The position numbers and the translations under genes are program-made. The notes beneath the pieces are model-generated. The model made no database searches, was not told the DNA's origin, and was given only the letters and a program-made list of their open reading frames with translations. Of a stretch of 64,000 nt of DNA, positions 23,947-31,942 are shown one piece after another. This DNA is from Nocardia sp. NBC_01327. Its GTDB lineage: Bacteria; Actinomycetota; Actinomycetes; Mycobacteriales; Mycobacteriaceae. How positions within the stretch are numbered: the stretch's first letter is position 1; each line of letters opens with the position of its first letter. The stretch covers positions 4,774,001-4,838,000 of the forward strand of contig NZ_CP108383.1 in NCBI RefSeq assembly GCF_035958815.1, read 5' to 3'.

Positions 23947-25287
23947 TCAGGCGGTGGCCTGGATATCGGTGGGCGCGAACTGGCTCTCCACGGGCTCGAG
24001 CCCGTAGTGCCCACGCAGGGTGGTGGCGGTGTATTCGGTGCGGAAGAGCCCGCGCTCCTGCAGGATCGGCACGACCTGATCGACGAAGTCCTCCAGTCCG
24101 CCCGGCAGGTACGGCGGCATGATGTTGAAGCCGTCGGCCGCCCCGCCCTCGAACCAGGACTGCAGATCATCGGCGATCTGTACGGGCGTGCCCGCGAGCG
24201 TGCGATGCCCGCGCCCGCCGCCGAGCTTGCCGATCAACTGCCGCACGGTGAGCTCTTCCTTCTCCGCCAGTTCCTTCACCAGCGTGAATCGGCTCTTGCC
24301 GCCCTGGATTTCGCTCTCTTCCGGCAGCGGGGGCAGCGGTGCATCGAGTGCATGTTCGGTGAGATCGATGCCCAGCAGCGAAGAGAGCTGCCGCAGTGCG
24401 TAATCGGGCGAGATGAGATCGGTGAACTCCTGCTCCAGGGCCCGCGCCTGCTCCTCGGTCTCGGCGATGAACGGCACCAGACCCGGCAGCACCTTCAGCT
24501 CATCGGCCGAGCGCCCGTACTTGGGCAGCCGCGATTTGAGATCCCGGTAGAACTGCTGCCCCTCTTCGAGCGTGCGCTGCGCGGTGAACACGGCCTCGGC
24601 GTAGTGGGCGGCGAAATCCTTACCGCTCTCGGAGGATCCGGCCTGTACCAGCAGGGGCCGTCCCTGCGGGCCGCGCGGGGAGTTCAGCGGGCCGCGGATC
24701 CGGAAGCGCTCACCGTCATAGTCGATGGTGTGCACCTTGTCCGGATCGGCGAAGACGCCCTCCTCCGGATCGAGCACGATGGCATCGGACTCCCAGCTGT
24801 CCCAGAGCTGAATGGCCACATCGACGAATTCCTCGGCCCGCTCGTAGCGGCGCGCGTGCTCGGGAATGGAGTCGTAGCCGAAGTTGAACGCCTCCTCCTC
24901 ATTTCCGGAGGTGACAATGTTCCAGCCCGCGCGCCCGCCGCTGATGTGATCGAGCGAGGCGAACTTGCGCGCCAGATTGAACGGTTCGTTGTAGGTCGTG
25001 GACGCGGTGGCGATCAGTCCCACATGTTCGGTGGCGGTGGCAATCGCGGCGAGCAGCGTGACCGGTTCGAAGACGGCGAGGGTATTGCGTTTGATGCGCG
25101 GCCCGACCGCCAGCCCGTCGGCGAAGAACACCGAATCGAGCTTGCCGCGTTCGGCGATGCGGCCCAGCTCCCGGAAGTGCTCCACCTCGAGAACCTGGTG
25201 CTCCCTGGTGCGCGGGTGCCGCCAGGCGGCCTCATGATGCCCGACGCCCATGAGAAAGGCATTGATGTGAAAGCTTTTACGCGACAT
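23947..25287 (-). CDS. FMN-dependent monooxygenase, NtaA/DmoA/SnaA type
   Basis: A 446-residue luciferase-like monooxygenase that uses reduced FMN from a partner reductase. Typical features are INAFLMGVGHHEAAWRHP, LGRIAERGKLDSVFFADG and GRAGWNIVTSGNEEEAFNFG (about residues 110-130). The family opens chelators and dialkyl sulfur compounds or desulfonates alkylsulfonates. It starts 22 bp after the permease stop and ends 53 bp before the TauD start. Together with the importer it fits an organosulfur uptake and desulfurisation operon; no FMN reductase is present in the window. Confidence 0.9.
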   Translation of the reverse strand: MSRKSFHINAFLMGVGHHEAAWRHPRTREHQVLEVEHFRELGRIAERGKLDSVFFADGLAVGPRIKRNTLAVFEPVTLLAAIATATEHVGLIATASTTYNEPFNLARKFASLDHISGGRAGWNIVTSGNEEEAFNFGYDSIPEHARRYERAEEFVDVAIQLWDSWESDAIVLDPEEGVFADPDKVHTIDYDGERFRIRGPLNSPRGPQGRPLLVQAGSSESGKDFAAHYAEAVFTAQRTLEEGQQFYRDLKSRLPKYGRSADELKVLPGLVPFIAETEEQARALEQEFTDLISPDYALRQLSSLLGIDLTEHALDAPLPPLPEESEIQGGKSRFTLVKELAEKEELTVRQLIGKLGGGRGHRTLAGTPVQIADDLQSWFEGGAADGFNIMPPYLPGGLEDFVDQVVPILQERGLFRTEYTATTLRGHYGLEPVESQFAPTDIQATA

Positions 25288-25309
25288 TGAGAAGTATTTC
25301 CTTCGGGAG

Positions 25310-26179
25310 TTATTGAGCGGCGGGCGTACGCCAGCGGGACAACCGGCGTTCGACGGCGACCAGTACGCCGTTGAACGTCAGCCCCAGCAGGGCGATGGCG
25401 ACAATGCCCGCGTACATATCGGGAATCTGGAAGTTCTGCTGCGCGGCGGTGATCAGATAACCGAGTCCGGCCCGCGCGCCGACCATTTCGGCCGCGATGA
25501 GCACCATGATCGACGCGGACGCCGCCATGCGAACACCGGTGAAGATGCTGGGCACCGAGGCGGGCAGCACCACCTTCACGAACAGCGGAATGGGGGAGAA
25601 GCCCAGTGAGACCGCGGATTTGACCAGCAGCGGATCCACCGACCGCACACCGGAGATGGTGTTCAGCAGAATCGGGAAGAAGCTGGCGTACACCACCAGG
25701 GCGATCTTGGAGGTTTCGCCGATGCCCAGAATGAGCACGAAGACCGGCAGCAGTGCCAGTGCCGCGGTATTGCGGAACAGTTCCAGCACCGGATTGATGA
25801 GTTCCGCGACCGGCCGGTACCAGGCGATCGCCACGCCCACGGGGATTGCCGTGGCCACGGCTATGGAGAACCCGATGAGCGAGCGGGTGACGCTGGCCGA
25901 GACATTCTCCTGCATCTGGCCGTTGCGAATCAGTTCCAGCCCCGCGGACCACACATCCGAGAACGGCGGCAGGAATACCGGATCCACCAGGCCGAGCTTC
26001 GGCGCCAGCTGCCACAGCACCAGGAATGCGCCGATCACCAGGCCTGGCTTGACAATTCGCCAGGCCAATCGCCCGGCGACGCGCGCGATCCGGCTCCACG
26101 GCACGGGTGTCGCGGGCGTGGCCGGCGGCGCCGGCGGTGACAGCACCGGAGTCTCGGCAATCTGCAGTGCACTAGACAT
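25310..26179 (-). CDS. ABC transporter permease, sulfonate/nitrate/taurine type
   Basis: A 289-residue inner-membrane permease with about six hydrophobic segments and the coupling region EMVGARAGLGYLITAAQQNFQIPDMYAGIV (about residues 220-250). I start it at ATG 26179, an eight-base overlap with the ATPase stop region; the frame extends further upstream only through the ATPase gene. It is the SsuC/TauC-like component of the importer coded by 25310-28087. Substrate specificity is inferred from neighbours. Confidence 0.9.
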   Translation of the reverse strand: MSSALQIAETPVLSPPAPPATPATPVPWSRIARVAGRLAWRIVKPGLVIGAFLVLWQLAPKLGLVDPVFLPPFSDVWSAGLELIRNGQMQENVSASVTRSLIGFSIAVATAIPVGVAIAWYRPVAELINPVLELFRNTAALALLPVFVLILGIGETSKIALVVYASFFPILLNTISGVRSVDPLLVKSAVSLGFSPIPLFVKVVLPASVPSIFTGVRMAASASIMVLIAAEMVGARAGLGYLITAAQQNFQIPDMYAGIVAIALLGLTFNGVLVAVERRLSRWRTPAAQ

Positions 26180-27008
26180 GACTGGACCTCCTGTCGGTGG
26201 CGGCGATCGCGGCCGCTTCCTGCCCCTGCGCCCGGGCGACCTCATCGCGCAGCAGCGACCAGATGTGGTGCCGGACTTCCCGGAAGCTCTCGCTGGAGCG
26301 GATATCCGGATCACCCTCGCGGTCGAGATCGATATCGACGACCGCCTTGACCCGGCCGGGCCGGGAGGTCAGCACCGCCACCCGCTGCCCGAGGTACACG
26401 GCCTCGTCGATGCCGTGGGTGATGAAGAGAATGGTCTTGCCGGTGGCGCGCCAGATGCGAAGCAGTTCGTCCTGTAGCGATTCCCGCGTCTGTGCGTCCA
26501 ATGCCGCGAACGGCTCGTCCATGAGCAGTACTTCGGGATCGAAGGCGAGGCTGCGCGCAATGGCGACGCGCTGCTTCATACCGCCGGACAGTTCGTGCGG
26601 ATAGCGGTCCCCGAATCCGGCCAGCCCGACCAGTTCGAGATAGTGCTCGGCGATCTGCTGCCGTTCGCGTTTGCGAATCTTCTTGGCTTCCAAGCCGAAT
26701 TCGATATTCGTGCGCGCCGTGCGCCACGGCAGCAGCGCGTACTGCTGGAAGACGATGCCGCGGTCCAGCCCGGGGCCGGTGATCGGCGCGCCGTCGAGCA
26801 GAATCTGCCCGGTCGTCGGCTTGGTCAGGCCGCCGAGCAGATCCAGCAGGGTCGACTTGCCCGAACCGCTGGGCCCGACGAGTACGAGGAACTCACCCTC
26901 ACGCACGTCGACCGTAATGTCCTCGATCGCGGTGAAAGAGTCCCGTTCCCCGCGGATCGGGAACTCTTTGCGCACACCGCTGAGTGCGAGTTTCACCGAG
27001 GCACTCAT
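26172..27008 (-). CDS. ABC transporter ATPase, sulfonate/nitrate/taurine type
   Basis: A 278-residue ATPase. It contains Walker A GPSGSGKST (about residues 45-53), Q-loop FQQYALLPW, signature LSGGMKQRVAIAR (about 141-153), Walker B LLMDEPF (about 161-167) and the H-loop FITHGIDEA. It energises the importer with the permease at 25310 and the binding protein at 27005. The four-base overlap with the binding-protein stop and eight-base overlap with the permease start show coupled translation. Confidence 0.93.
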   Translation of the reverse strand: MSASVKLALSGVRKEFPIRGERDSFTAIEDITVDVREGEFLVLVGPSGSGKSTLLDLLGGLTKPTTGQILLDGAPITGPGLDRGIVFQQYALLPWRTARTNIEFGLEAKKIRKRERQQIAEHYLELVGLAGFGDRYPHELSGGMKQRVAIARSLAFDPEVLLMDEPFAALDAQTRESLQDELLRIWRATGKTILFITHGIDEAVYLGQRVAVLTSRPGRVKAVVDIDLDREGDPDIRSSESFREVRHHIWSLLRDEVARAQGQEAAAIAATDRRSSHV

Positions 27009-28087
27009 TTCGCCACCACCGCTTCGCCGGTCGGCCCGCTGGTCGGCGGGTAGGTGCCGTTGTCGTACGGGTTGTCCTGATTGGTGTAGAGGTCCTTGGC
27101 TGTCAATTTGCCCTGGGGCAGTTCGTTATTGCGCACCAGCCAGTCGATCCAGACCTGGAACTCGCGTTCGGCGATCACGGCGCCGGGGACGGGGACGCCG
27201 TAGCTGGTGTAGTACTTCAGCAGGCCGGTGTTCTCATTGCGCCCGCGCTTGTTGATGATCGATTCGAACTTGGCGACGACCTCGTCGTGCGGAGTCGTCT
27301 GCAGCCAGCGGGTGGCCCGTGCGGTGCCCTGCACGAAGTCCTTGACCGCGTCGGCATGGTCCTTCAGGTAGTCGTTGCGGAAAACATAAGTGCCGTAATC
27401 GAACTGCCCGAACAGATCCTTGTCGGTGTAGAGCGAGTGCAGGCCGCCGCGCGCGATGGCGGTGTCCCGGAAGACCGAGCCCAGCGCCGCGACGTCGATC
27501 TGTCCCTTGCGCAGCGCGTCCTCGGTACTGACCGGCGGCAGCACCACGAACTGCACCTGCTTGATCTCCGCCTCGCTCAGGCCCTGCTGGTGCAGCCACT
27601 CGCGGGTGATGAACTCGTGGTGCGCGCCGAGGGTATTGACCCCCACCTTCTTGCCGATGAGGTCCCGCGCGGAGGTGATGCCGGAGTCATCGCGCACGAA
27701 GTATCCGGTGTAGTTCTTGTCATCGGCCCCATAGGAACTGAGCACGGCCTTCACCGGTGCGCCGCCCGCGATGAGCTTGACCACCGCGCCGTTGAACGCG
27801 CTGCCGAATTCGATCTGCTTGGTGGCGGCCGCCTGGATATTGGCGGGTCCGCTGGTGGTGTCGCCCTCCCAGTGCAGGTTGATCTTGGTGAAGTAGCCGA
27901 GGTCGGCGGCCAGCTCGTAGGCCGTCACCTGTCCGGTCGTGCCCTGGTATCGGACAACGTCTTTGCCGTCGGCCGTGGTGGTCGGTCCGGAGGTGCCGCA
28001 CGCGGTCAGGGAAAGGGCGGCGGTGGCTACGGCGAATGCGGCGGCCAGGGCGCGCAGTGACCGTGAAGGTCGAAAGGGGGAGGGCAT
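27005..28087 (-). CDS. ABC substrate-binding lipoprotein, sulfonate/taurine type
   Basis: A 360-residue binding lipoprotein. The short signal MPSPFRPSRSLRALAAA ends in the lipobox LTAC (Cys about 29). The NMT1/SsuA-like fold shows GYFTKINLHWEGD, KQIEFGSAFNGAVVKLI and GITSARDLIGKKVGVNTLGAHHEFI. I chose ATG 28087 because it gives a compact lipoprotein signal; ATG 28153 is an alternative. It starts the operon that continues with the ATPase, permease, FMN monooxygenase and TauD-type enzyme. Confidence 0.9.
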   Translation of the reverse strand: MPSPFRPSRSLRALAAAFAVATAALSLTACGTSGPTTTADGKDVVRYQGTTGQVTAYELAADLGYFTKINLHWEGDTTSGPANIQAAATKQIEFGSAFNGAVVKLIAGGAPVKAVLSSYGADDKNYTGYFVRDDSGITSARDLIGKKVGVNTLGAHHEFITREWLHQQGLSEAEIKQVQFVVLPPVSTEDALRKGQIDVAALGSVFRDTAIARGGLHSLYTDKDLFGQFDYGTYVFRNDYLKDHADAVKDFVQGTARATRWLQTTPHDEVVAKFESIINKRGRNENTGLLKYYTSYGVPVPGAVIAEREFQVWIDWLVRNNELPQGKLTAKDLYTNQDNPYDNGTYPPTSGPTGEAVVAK

Positions 28088-28317
28088 GCGGATTCTTTCG
28101 GTGAATGCGTCTGTCGCAAGCGGAGATAGGGCACGGCGTATCAGCCGCGACATACTCCGGGCGCGACGCGCATCAAATCGACTGCACGCCGTTGCGTCAG
28201 AAAAGTGAATGGGATCATTCCAGGCCCTTTGTGAGAGTTCGGAAGTGGTAATGATCAGGTTGTTCATATCGTGCGGTCGTCCGGGTCGCCGGGCAACCGT
28301 CTTTTCACGATGTGGAA

Positions 28318-28328
28318 ATCAGCGTGAT
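28318..28328. promoter_or_regulatory. ATCA-S-CGTGAT motif upstream of the first importer operon
   Basis: ATCAGCGTGAT, within the longer dyad AATCA-GCG-TGATT (28317-28329), overlaps the end of the IclR gene 231 bp before the binding-protein gene. A one-base variant, ATCACCGTGAT, lies at 32928-32938 in front of the second importer operon. Shared regulation is possible (inference). The rest of 28088-28317 shows no gene. Confidence 0.3.
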
Positions 28329-29113
28329 TCTAATTCGAAGGCGGAATCCGTTGGGCCGCCGTGGGTTTGGAAGAGCGGTCCGATTCGGCCGGCGGTGGCC
28401 CGCATGGCCGGAACGATACTGCGCACCAGATCCGCATCCAGGCGCGCGGACCTGGCCTGCACCGCCAGCGCGCCGCGGACTCGTTTGTCCGGTCCGACGA
28501 TCGGCACGGCGATCGCCCGGATCGGATCATCGGTCGGGACGAGTTCGCTGGCGAAGCCGGTGCGCCGCACCCGATCGAGGTCGGTGTGCAGCGCGCCGGT
28601 GCGGACGGGCTGCGAATCCCGCCGTTCCGCATGCTCCTCGGCGATCGTGCTGATGGGGGAGAAGGCCAGCAGTGCGTGCCCCGCCGCGCTGGCGCGCAGC
28701 GGCTGCCGGGCCCGCGGCACCTGATTGGGGCAGAAGTACACCGGGGGCCTGGCCTGGAACACCGTGACCGCATCGCGGTCCTCCGCCACGCTCACGCTCA
28801 CCGTGATGCGAATGCCCGCGGCCAGCGCGTAGAGGTGCGGCGCGGCCGATTCCAGGCCCAGCCGGGCCAGCGCCGGGCGGGCCAGCGATGCCAGTCCGTG
28901 ACCGATGCGGTAGCGGTCGTTGGCGGGGTTCTGATCGAGCAGCCGTCCCCGGACCAGCGCCTGCGCGAGCCGGTGCACGGTGCTGACGGGCAGGTCGGCG
29001 AGGTGGGCCAGCTCGCTGACCGAGAGTTCGGGATCGTCGCCCTCGAAGCAGTTGAGCACCTGGATCGCACGATCGACGGCGCGGGCGCCGGAGCGGGGTT
29101 CATCGGGGCTCAT
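28319..29113 (-). CDS. IclR family transcriptional regulator
   Basis: A 264-residue regulator. The N-terminal winged helix reads AIQVLNCFEGDDPELSVSELAHLADLPVSTVHRLAQALVRGRLLDQ (about residues 15-60), and the GAF-like effector domain contains GHALLAFSPI, RRTGFASELV and GALAVQARSARL. It is located upstream of and on the same strand as the importer operon, 231 bp from it, and is the most likely local regulator of the organosulfur genes, responding to a small ligand (inference). Confidence 0.9.
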   Translation of the reverse strand: MSPDEPRSGARAVDRAIQVLNCFEGDDPELSVSELAHLADLPVSTVHRLAQALVRGRLLDQNPANDRYRIGHGLASLARPALARLGLESAAPHLYALAAGIRITVSVSVAEDRDAVTVFQARPPVYFCPNQVPRARQPLRASAAGHALLAFSPISTIAEEHAERRDSQPVRTGALHTDLDRVRRTGFASELVPTDDPIRAIAVPIVGPDKRVRGALAVQARSARLDADLVRSIVPAMRATAGRIGPLFQTHGGPTDSAFELESR

Positions 29114-29337
29114 GGTGCCTCCTGCAGGGGCCGAAACAGTGTCCCCGGAACTATCGCCATTGCTCTGACCGGGGGCAATGATTCCGCGCAGCGCGATCCC
29201 AGCCGGTCGGAGCGGGGGTCCCCGAGTAAAACTGATCGGTTTGTTTTGGGTCCGATGAACGCACTCATCGTTTGATTTCGCCCCGTATTACGCGATCCGG
29301 ATCACCATTTTCCAGTGGCGTCGGTCACATATTCGGG

Positions 29338-29363
29338 GGTGAATTCGATAAATGTAATTCACC
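29338..29363. repeat. 8-bp inverted repeat upstream of the Rpf-like gene
   Basis: GGTGAATT (29338-29345) and AATTCACC (29356-29363) with a 10-bp AT-rich spacer. It may be an operator or a terminator-like hairpin for the leftward gene. No protein can be assigned to it. Confidence 0.45.
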
Positions 29364-29425
29364 GATCTCCCGATGCGATCTGGGGAAAGTCTGTGAGTGC
29401 GGTCGAATCCAATTTGTCAACCGAC

Positions 29426-29452
29426 CGTGATCACCCCGTGATTAGTCGTGAT
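29426..29452 (+). promoter_or_regulatory. Three phased CGTGAT repeats
   Basis: CGTGAT occurs at 29426-29431, 29437-29442 and 29447-29452, so 11 and 10 bp apart on one face of the helix. The first two also form the dyad ATCAC-CCC-GTGAT (29430-29442). Arrays of this kind are typical of cooperative activator binding; which protein binds is unknown. CRP-type sites share the GTGA core. Confidence 0.4.
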
Positions 29453-29474
29453 TGTTCCGTTACCGTCGTTCACG

Positions 29475-29567
29475 GCTCGGATCAATGCCGAGCTCCAACT
29501 CGAACCGCCGAACACCGGCAACCCCGTCCCGCGGTTCGAAGCGACACCGAACTCCCTGGGGACGGGG
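29475..29567 (+). ncRNA. Structured 5' leader of the Rpf-like gene (possible cis-regulator)
   Basis: Hairpins are visible: GCTCGG/CCGAGC (29475-29493), CGAACCGC/GCGGTTCG (29501-29538) with an inner GCCG/CGGC, and CCCCGTCCC (29522-29530), which sits in the second hairpin but is complementary to GGGACGGGG (29559-29567) downstream. The last pairing competes with or forms a pseudoknot with the second hairpin, as in switches. I could not match the conserved core of the c-di-AMP (ydaO) riboswitch often found before rpf genes. Confidence 0.35.
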
Positions 29568-29617
29568 ACCCGCAGCTGAGAGCGCGGGCCGGATGGGCGC
29601 AGGCCAGGGAATCATCT

Positions 29618-29953
29618 ATGACTCGCAACCGGAAGTTCAGCACCCGCATGATCGTCGCCACCGCGGCCGCCGGCCTGTTCGCCGCCGTCCCGCTGACGCT
29701 GACCACCGCGACCGCCTCCGCCGCCTCCGGCGACTGGGATGCCGTCGCCAACTGCGAGAGCAGCGGCAACTGGGGCGCCAACACCGGTAACGGCTTCTAC
29801 GGTGGTCTGCAGTTCACCCAGAGCACCTGGAACGCCTACGGCGGCCAGGGCAACGCTGCCAACGCCAGCCGTTCGGAGCAGATCCGCGTGGCCGAGAACG
29901 TGCTCGCCGGCCAGGGCCGCGGCGCGTGGCCGGTCTGCGGCGCCTACCTGTAA
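29618..29953 (+). CDS. Secreted resuscitation-promoting-factor-like protein
   Basis: A 111-residue protein: signal peptide MTRNRKFSTRMIVATAAAGL...TASA, then only the Rpf domain. DWDAVANCESSGNWGANTGNGFYGGLQFTQSTWNAYGG carries the catalytic Glu (about residue 47) and the conserved Cys; the second Cys is in AWPVCGAY. Rpf domains are lysozyme-like and cleave peptidoglycan, promoting growth from dormancy in actinobacteria. The short single-domain form resembles the RpfC/D class. ATG 29618 gives the complete signal. It has its own long leader upstream and a strong terminator downstream. Confidence 0.93.
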   Translation: MTRNRKFSTRMIVATAAAGLFAAVPLTLTTATASAASGDWDAVANCESSGNWGANTGNGFYGGLQFTQSTWNAYGGQGNAANASRSEQIRVAENVLAGQGRGAWPVCGAYL

Positions 29954-29992
29954 AGGTAACGCTGTCGCCGGGTCACCGGCACCTCAGCATGA

Positions 29993-30032
29993 CGATGGCC
30001 CCGGATCGCAATGTCGCGATCCGGGGCCATCG
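29993..30032. terminator. Strong bidirectional terminator hairpin
   Basis: A perfect 17-bp stem: CGATGGCCCCGGATCGC and GCGATCCGGGGCCATCG, with a 6-nt loop. It lies 39 bp after the Rpf-like stop and 12 bp before the convergent ATPase stop. Confidence 0.9.
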
Positions 30033-30044
30033 GTCTGTTCGGGA

Positions 30045-30887
30045 CTAGCGGTGTGCGTCGTAGATCGCCTGTGCCAGTTCGGATTTCAACGCCTGGAACT
30101 CCGGCGTGGCGGTGACCGCCAGATCCCGCACGCGTCCGTCCCCGGACGCCGTATCCCCGGGAAGCACAGCGTCACCGGGGAGCACGGCGTCACCGGGGAG
30201 CTCGATGCGCCGATCCACGATGACGCGTCCCGGCCGCGCGCTCATGACCAGCACGCGGGTGGACAGGAACACCGCCTCCTCCACCGAGTGCGTGACGAAC
30301 ACGATGGTCTTGCCCGCCTGCCGCCACAGCCGCAGCAGTTCCACCTGCAATCGCTCGCGGGTGAGCTGGTCGAGGGCCCCGAACGGCTCGTCCATCAGGA
30401 TGATGCGCGGATCGTTGATCAGCACCCGGGCGATCTGTGCCCGCTGCTGCATACCCCCGGAGAGTTCGTAGGGCCGCTTGGCGCCCACATCGCCCAGTCC
30501 GACCAGCTGCAGCAGCCGATCGGACTCCGCTCGCCGCGTCTTCTTGTCGACGCCGCGTACCTTCGGGCCGAACTCGATATTGCCGCGCACGGACAGCCAG
30601 GGGTACAGCGTCGGGGCCTGGAACACCACCCCGCGCTCGGCGCTCGGACCGTCGATGGCATCCGCGCCCACCCGCAGCTCACCGGTGGTCGGCGTCAGGA
30701 ACCCGCCGAGCAACTGCAGCAGCGTGGTCTTCCCGCAGCCGGAGGGTCCGACAATGCTCACGAACTCGCCCGGTGCGATGGTCAGATCGGTGGGGGAGAG
30801 CGCCACGGTATCGCCGGTGGCGGTCTCGTAGGTCTTCGACACCTCGCGCAGCACGACCTGATCGCGCTGCGCGACGGCCGAACTCAC
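30045..30887 (-). CDS. ABC transporter ATPase of the second sulfonate/taurine-type importer
   Basis: A 280-residue ATPase with Walker A GPSGCGKTT (about residues 44-52), Q-loop FQAPTLYPW, signature LSGGMQQRAQIAR (about 138-150), Walker B ILMDEPFG and H-loop VTHSVEEA. GTG 30887 overlaps the stop of the binding-protein gene by three bases, so translation is coupled. Near the C-terminus an 18-bp unit is repeated (30157-30206), giving LPGDAV twice and LPGDT, an insertion not typical of the family. It forms an importer with the genes at 30884 and 31939. Confidence 0.92.
   Translation of the reverse strand: MSSAVAQRDQVVLREVSKTYETATGDTVALSPTDLTIAPGEFVSIVGPSGCGKTTLLQLLGGFLTPTTGELRVGADAIDGPSAERGVVFQAPTLYPWLSVRGNIEFGPKVRGVDKKTRRAESDRLLQLVGLGDVGAKRPYELSGGMQQRAQIARVLINDPRIILMDEPFGALDQLTRERLQVELLRLWRQAGKTIVFVTHSVEEAVFLSTRVLVMSARPGRVIVDRRIELPGDAVLPGDAVLPGDTASGDGRVRDLAVTATPEFQALKSELAQAIYDAHR
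30157..30206. repeat. 18-bp tandem repeat inside the ATPase gene
   Basis: Units 30157-30174 and 30175-30192, then a partial one to 30206, encode LPGDA(V) repeats between the nucleotide-binding domain and the C-terminal helix. The length keeps the frame, so copy number could vary by slippage without breaking the gene. Confidence 0.7.
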
Positions 30888-31942
30888 TTGGCGCTCACTG
30901 CTTTTGCCGCATCGGCATAGACGGCCCCCGCGTACTTCTCCGGCGCGGCCACACCCTGAATCTGCCCCTGTGTCAGCAGGAACTGCGCCGAGGTCTGCAG
31001 ATCCGTGCCGAGCTGCTTGCCCAGATACGGCGCACCGGCCTGCGTCGCGGCATCGAGGAAGGCGTAGCCGGTGACCTGCTTGCGCACCGCGTCCACCGGA
31101 ATGCCCAGCTGCGCGGCGATATGCGTCGCCGCACCCTGCGGATCGCCGGCCAGCTGCTGCACGGCCCAGTTCTGCGCGGCGGTCCATACGGTGAGGAACT
31201 TCGGGTTGGCGGCGACGAAGTCCGAGCGCGCACCCTCCAGATCGAAGGTCGGCTTACCGGCCTTGGCGGTCTCGGCGGCGGTGGTCACGGTGTGCCCGTT
31301 CTTCAGCAGCTCGGTCAGCGTGGGTTCCCAGATGAACGCCGCATCGATACTGCTGTCGCGCCATGCCGCGGGAATCGCGTCGGGAGTGAGATTCACGAGC
31401 GTCACATCCCGCTCGATTCCGGCCGCCTGCAGCGCCGCGAGCAGGCTGTAGTGCGAGGTGCTGGCGAACGGCACCGCGATCTTCTTCCCGCGCAGCCCGG
31501 CCACCGAGGTGATGGCCGGATCCTTCGCCACCAGCGATTCGGCCGAGCCGATCACATCGTGGATCCACACCACCTTCATATCCAGATTCAGCGGGGACGA
31601 AAGCGCCTGCGCCGCAGCGGAACTGCCGAGCAGCCCGAGATCGAGCGAATTGGACCCGAACGCCTGGATGACCGTCGCGCCGGAGGCGAACTTGCTCCAG
31701 GTGATCTTCGCCTTCGGCAGGCAGGTCTCCAACAGCCCCGCATCCTTCACCACCAGCGCGCCATTGGGGATGTCCTGATACCCCAAACGCACTGTCCCGG
31801 TGAAGGAATCGTCCACAGCCACCGGGCAGGCCACCTTATCGCCCTCGGCGCGGGACTGATCGGAGCGCCCGGAGGACACGCATCCGGACAGTGCTGCCGC
31901 GAGAACTCCGGCCAATGCCACTGCGACGAGCTTGCGCTTCAC
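30884..31942 (-). CDS. ABC substrate-binding lipoprotein, taurine/sulfonate type
   Basis: A 352-residue TauA-like binding lipoprotein. KRKLVAVALAGVLAAALSGC is the signal with lipobox LSGC (Cys about residue 21). GTVRLGYQDIPNGALVVKDAGLLE, SNSLDLGLLGSSAAAQAL and VAGLRGKKIAVPFASTSHYSLLAAL show the periplasmic fold of the taurine/nitrate group. GTG 31942 overlaps the permease stop, and the stop overlaps the ATPase GTG. It differs in sequence from the binding protein at 27005, so the two importers probably take different sulfonates. Confidence 0.9.
   Translation of the reverse strand: MKRKLVAVALAGVLAAALSGCVSSGRSDQSRAEGDKVACPVAVDDSFTGTVRLGYQDIPNGALVVKDAGLLETCLPKAKITWSKFASGATVIQAFGSNSLDLGLLGSSAAAQALSSPLNLDMKVVWIHDVIGSAESLVAKDPAITSVAGLRGKKIAVPFASTSHYSLLAALQAAGIERDVTLVNLTPDAIPAAWRDSSIDAAFIWEPTLTELLKNGHTVTTAAETAKAGKPTFDLEGARSDFVAANPKFLTVWTAAQNWAVQQLAGDPQGAATHIAAQLGIPVDAVRKQVTGYAFLDAATQAGAPYLGKQLGTDLQTSAQFLLTQGQIQGVAAPEKYAGAVYADAAKAVSAK

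Larger units (their letters stand above)
29114..29617. other. 504-bp stretch without a gene; leader and promoter region of the Rpf-like gene
   Basis: No convincing coding sequence. It separates the divergent IclR and Rpf-like genes. It holds an inverted repeat at 29338-29363, three CGTGAT copies at 29426-29452 and a structured stretch at 29475-29567, listed separately. I see no clear consensus -10 for the rightward gene. The whole is likely a promoter followed by a long 5' leader. Confidence 0.6.

Noticed and set aside
29460..29617. c-di-AMP (ydaO) riboswitch before the Rpf-like gene
   Set aside because: The conserved core elements could not be located; only generic hairpins are visible.
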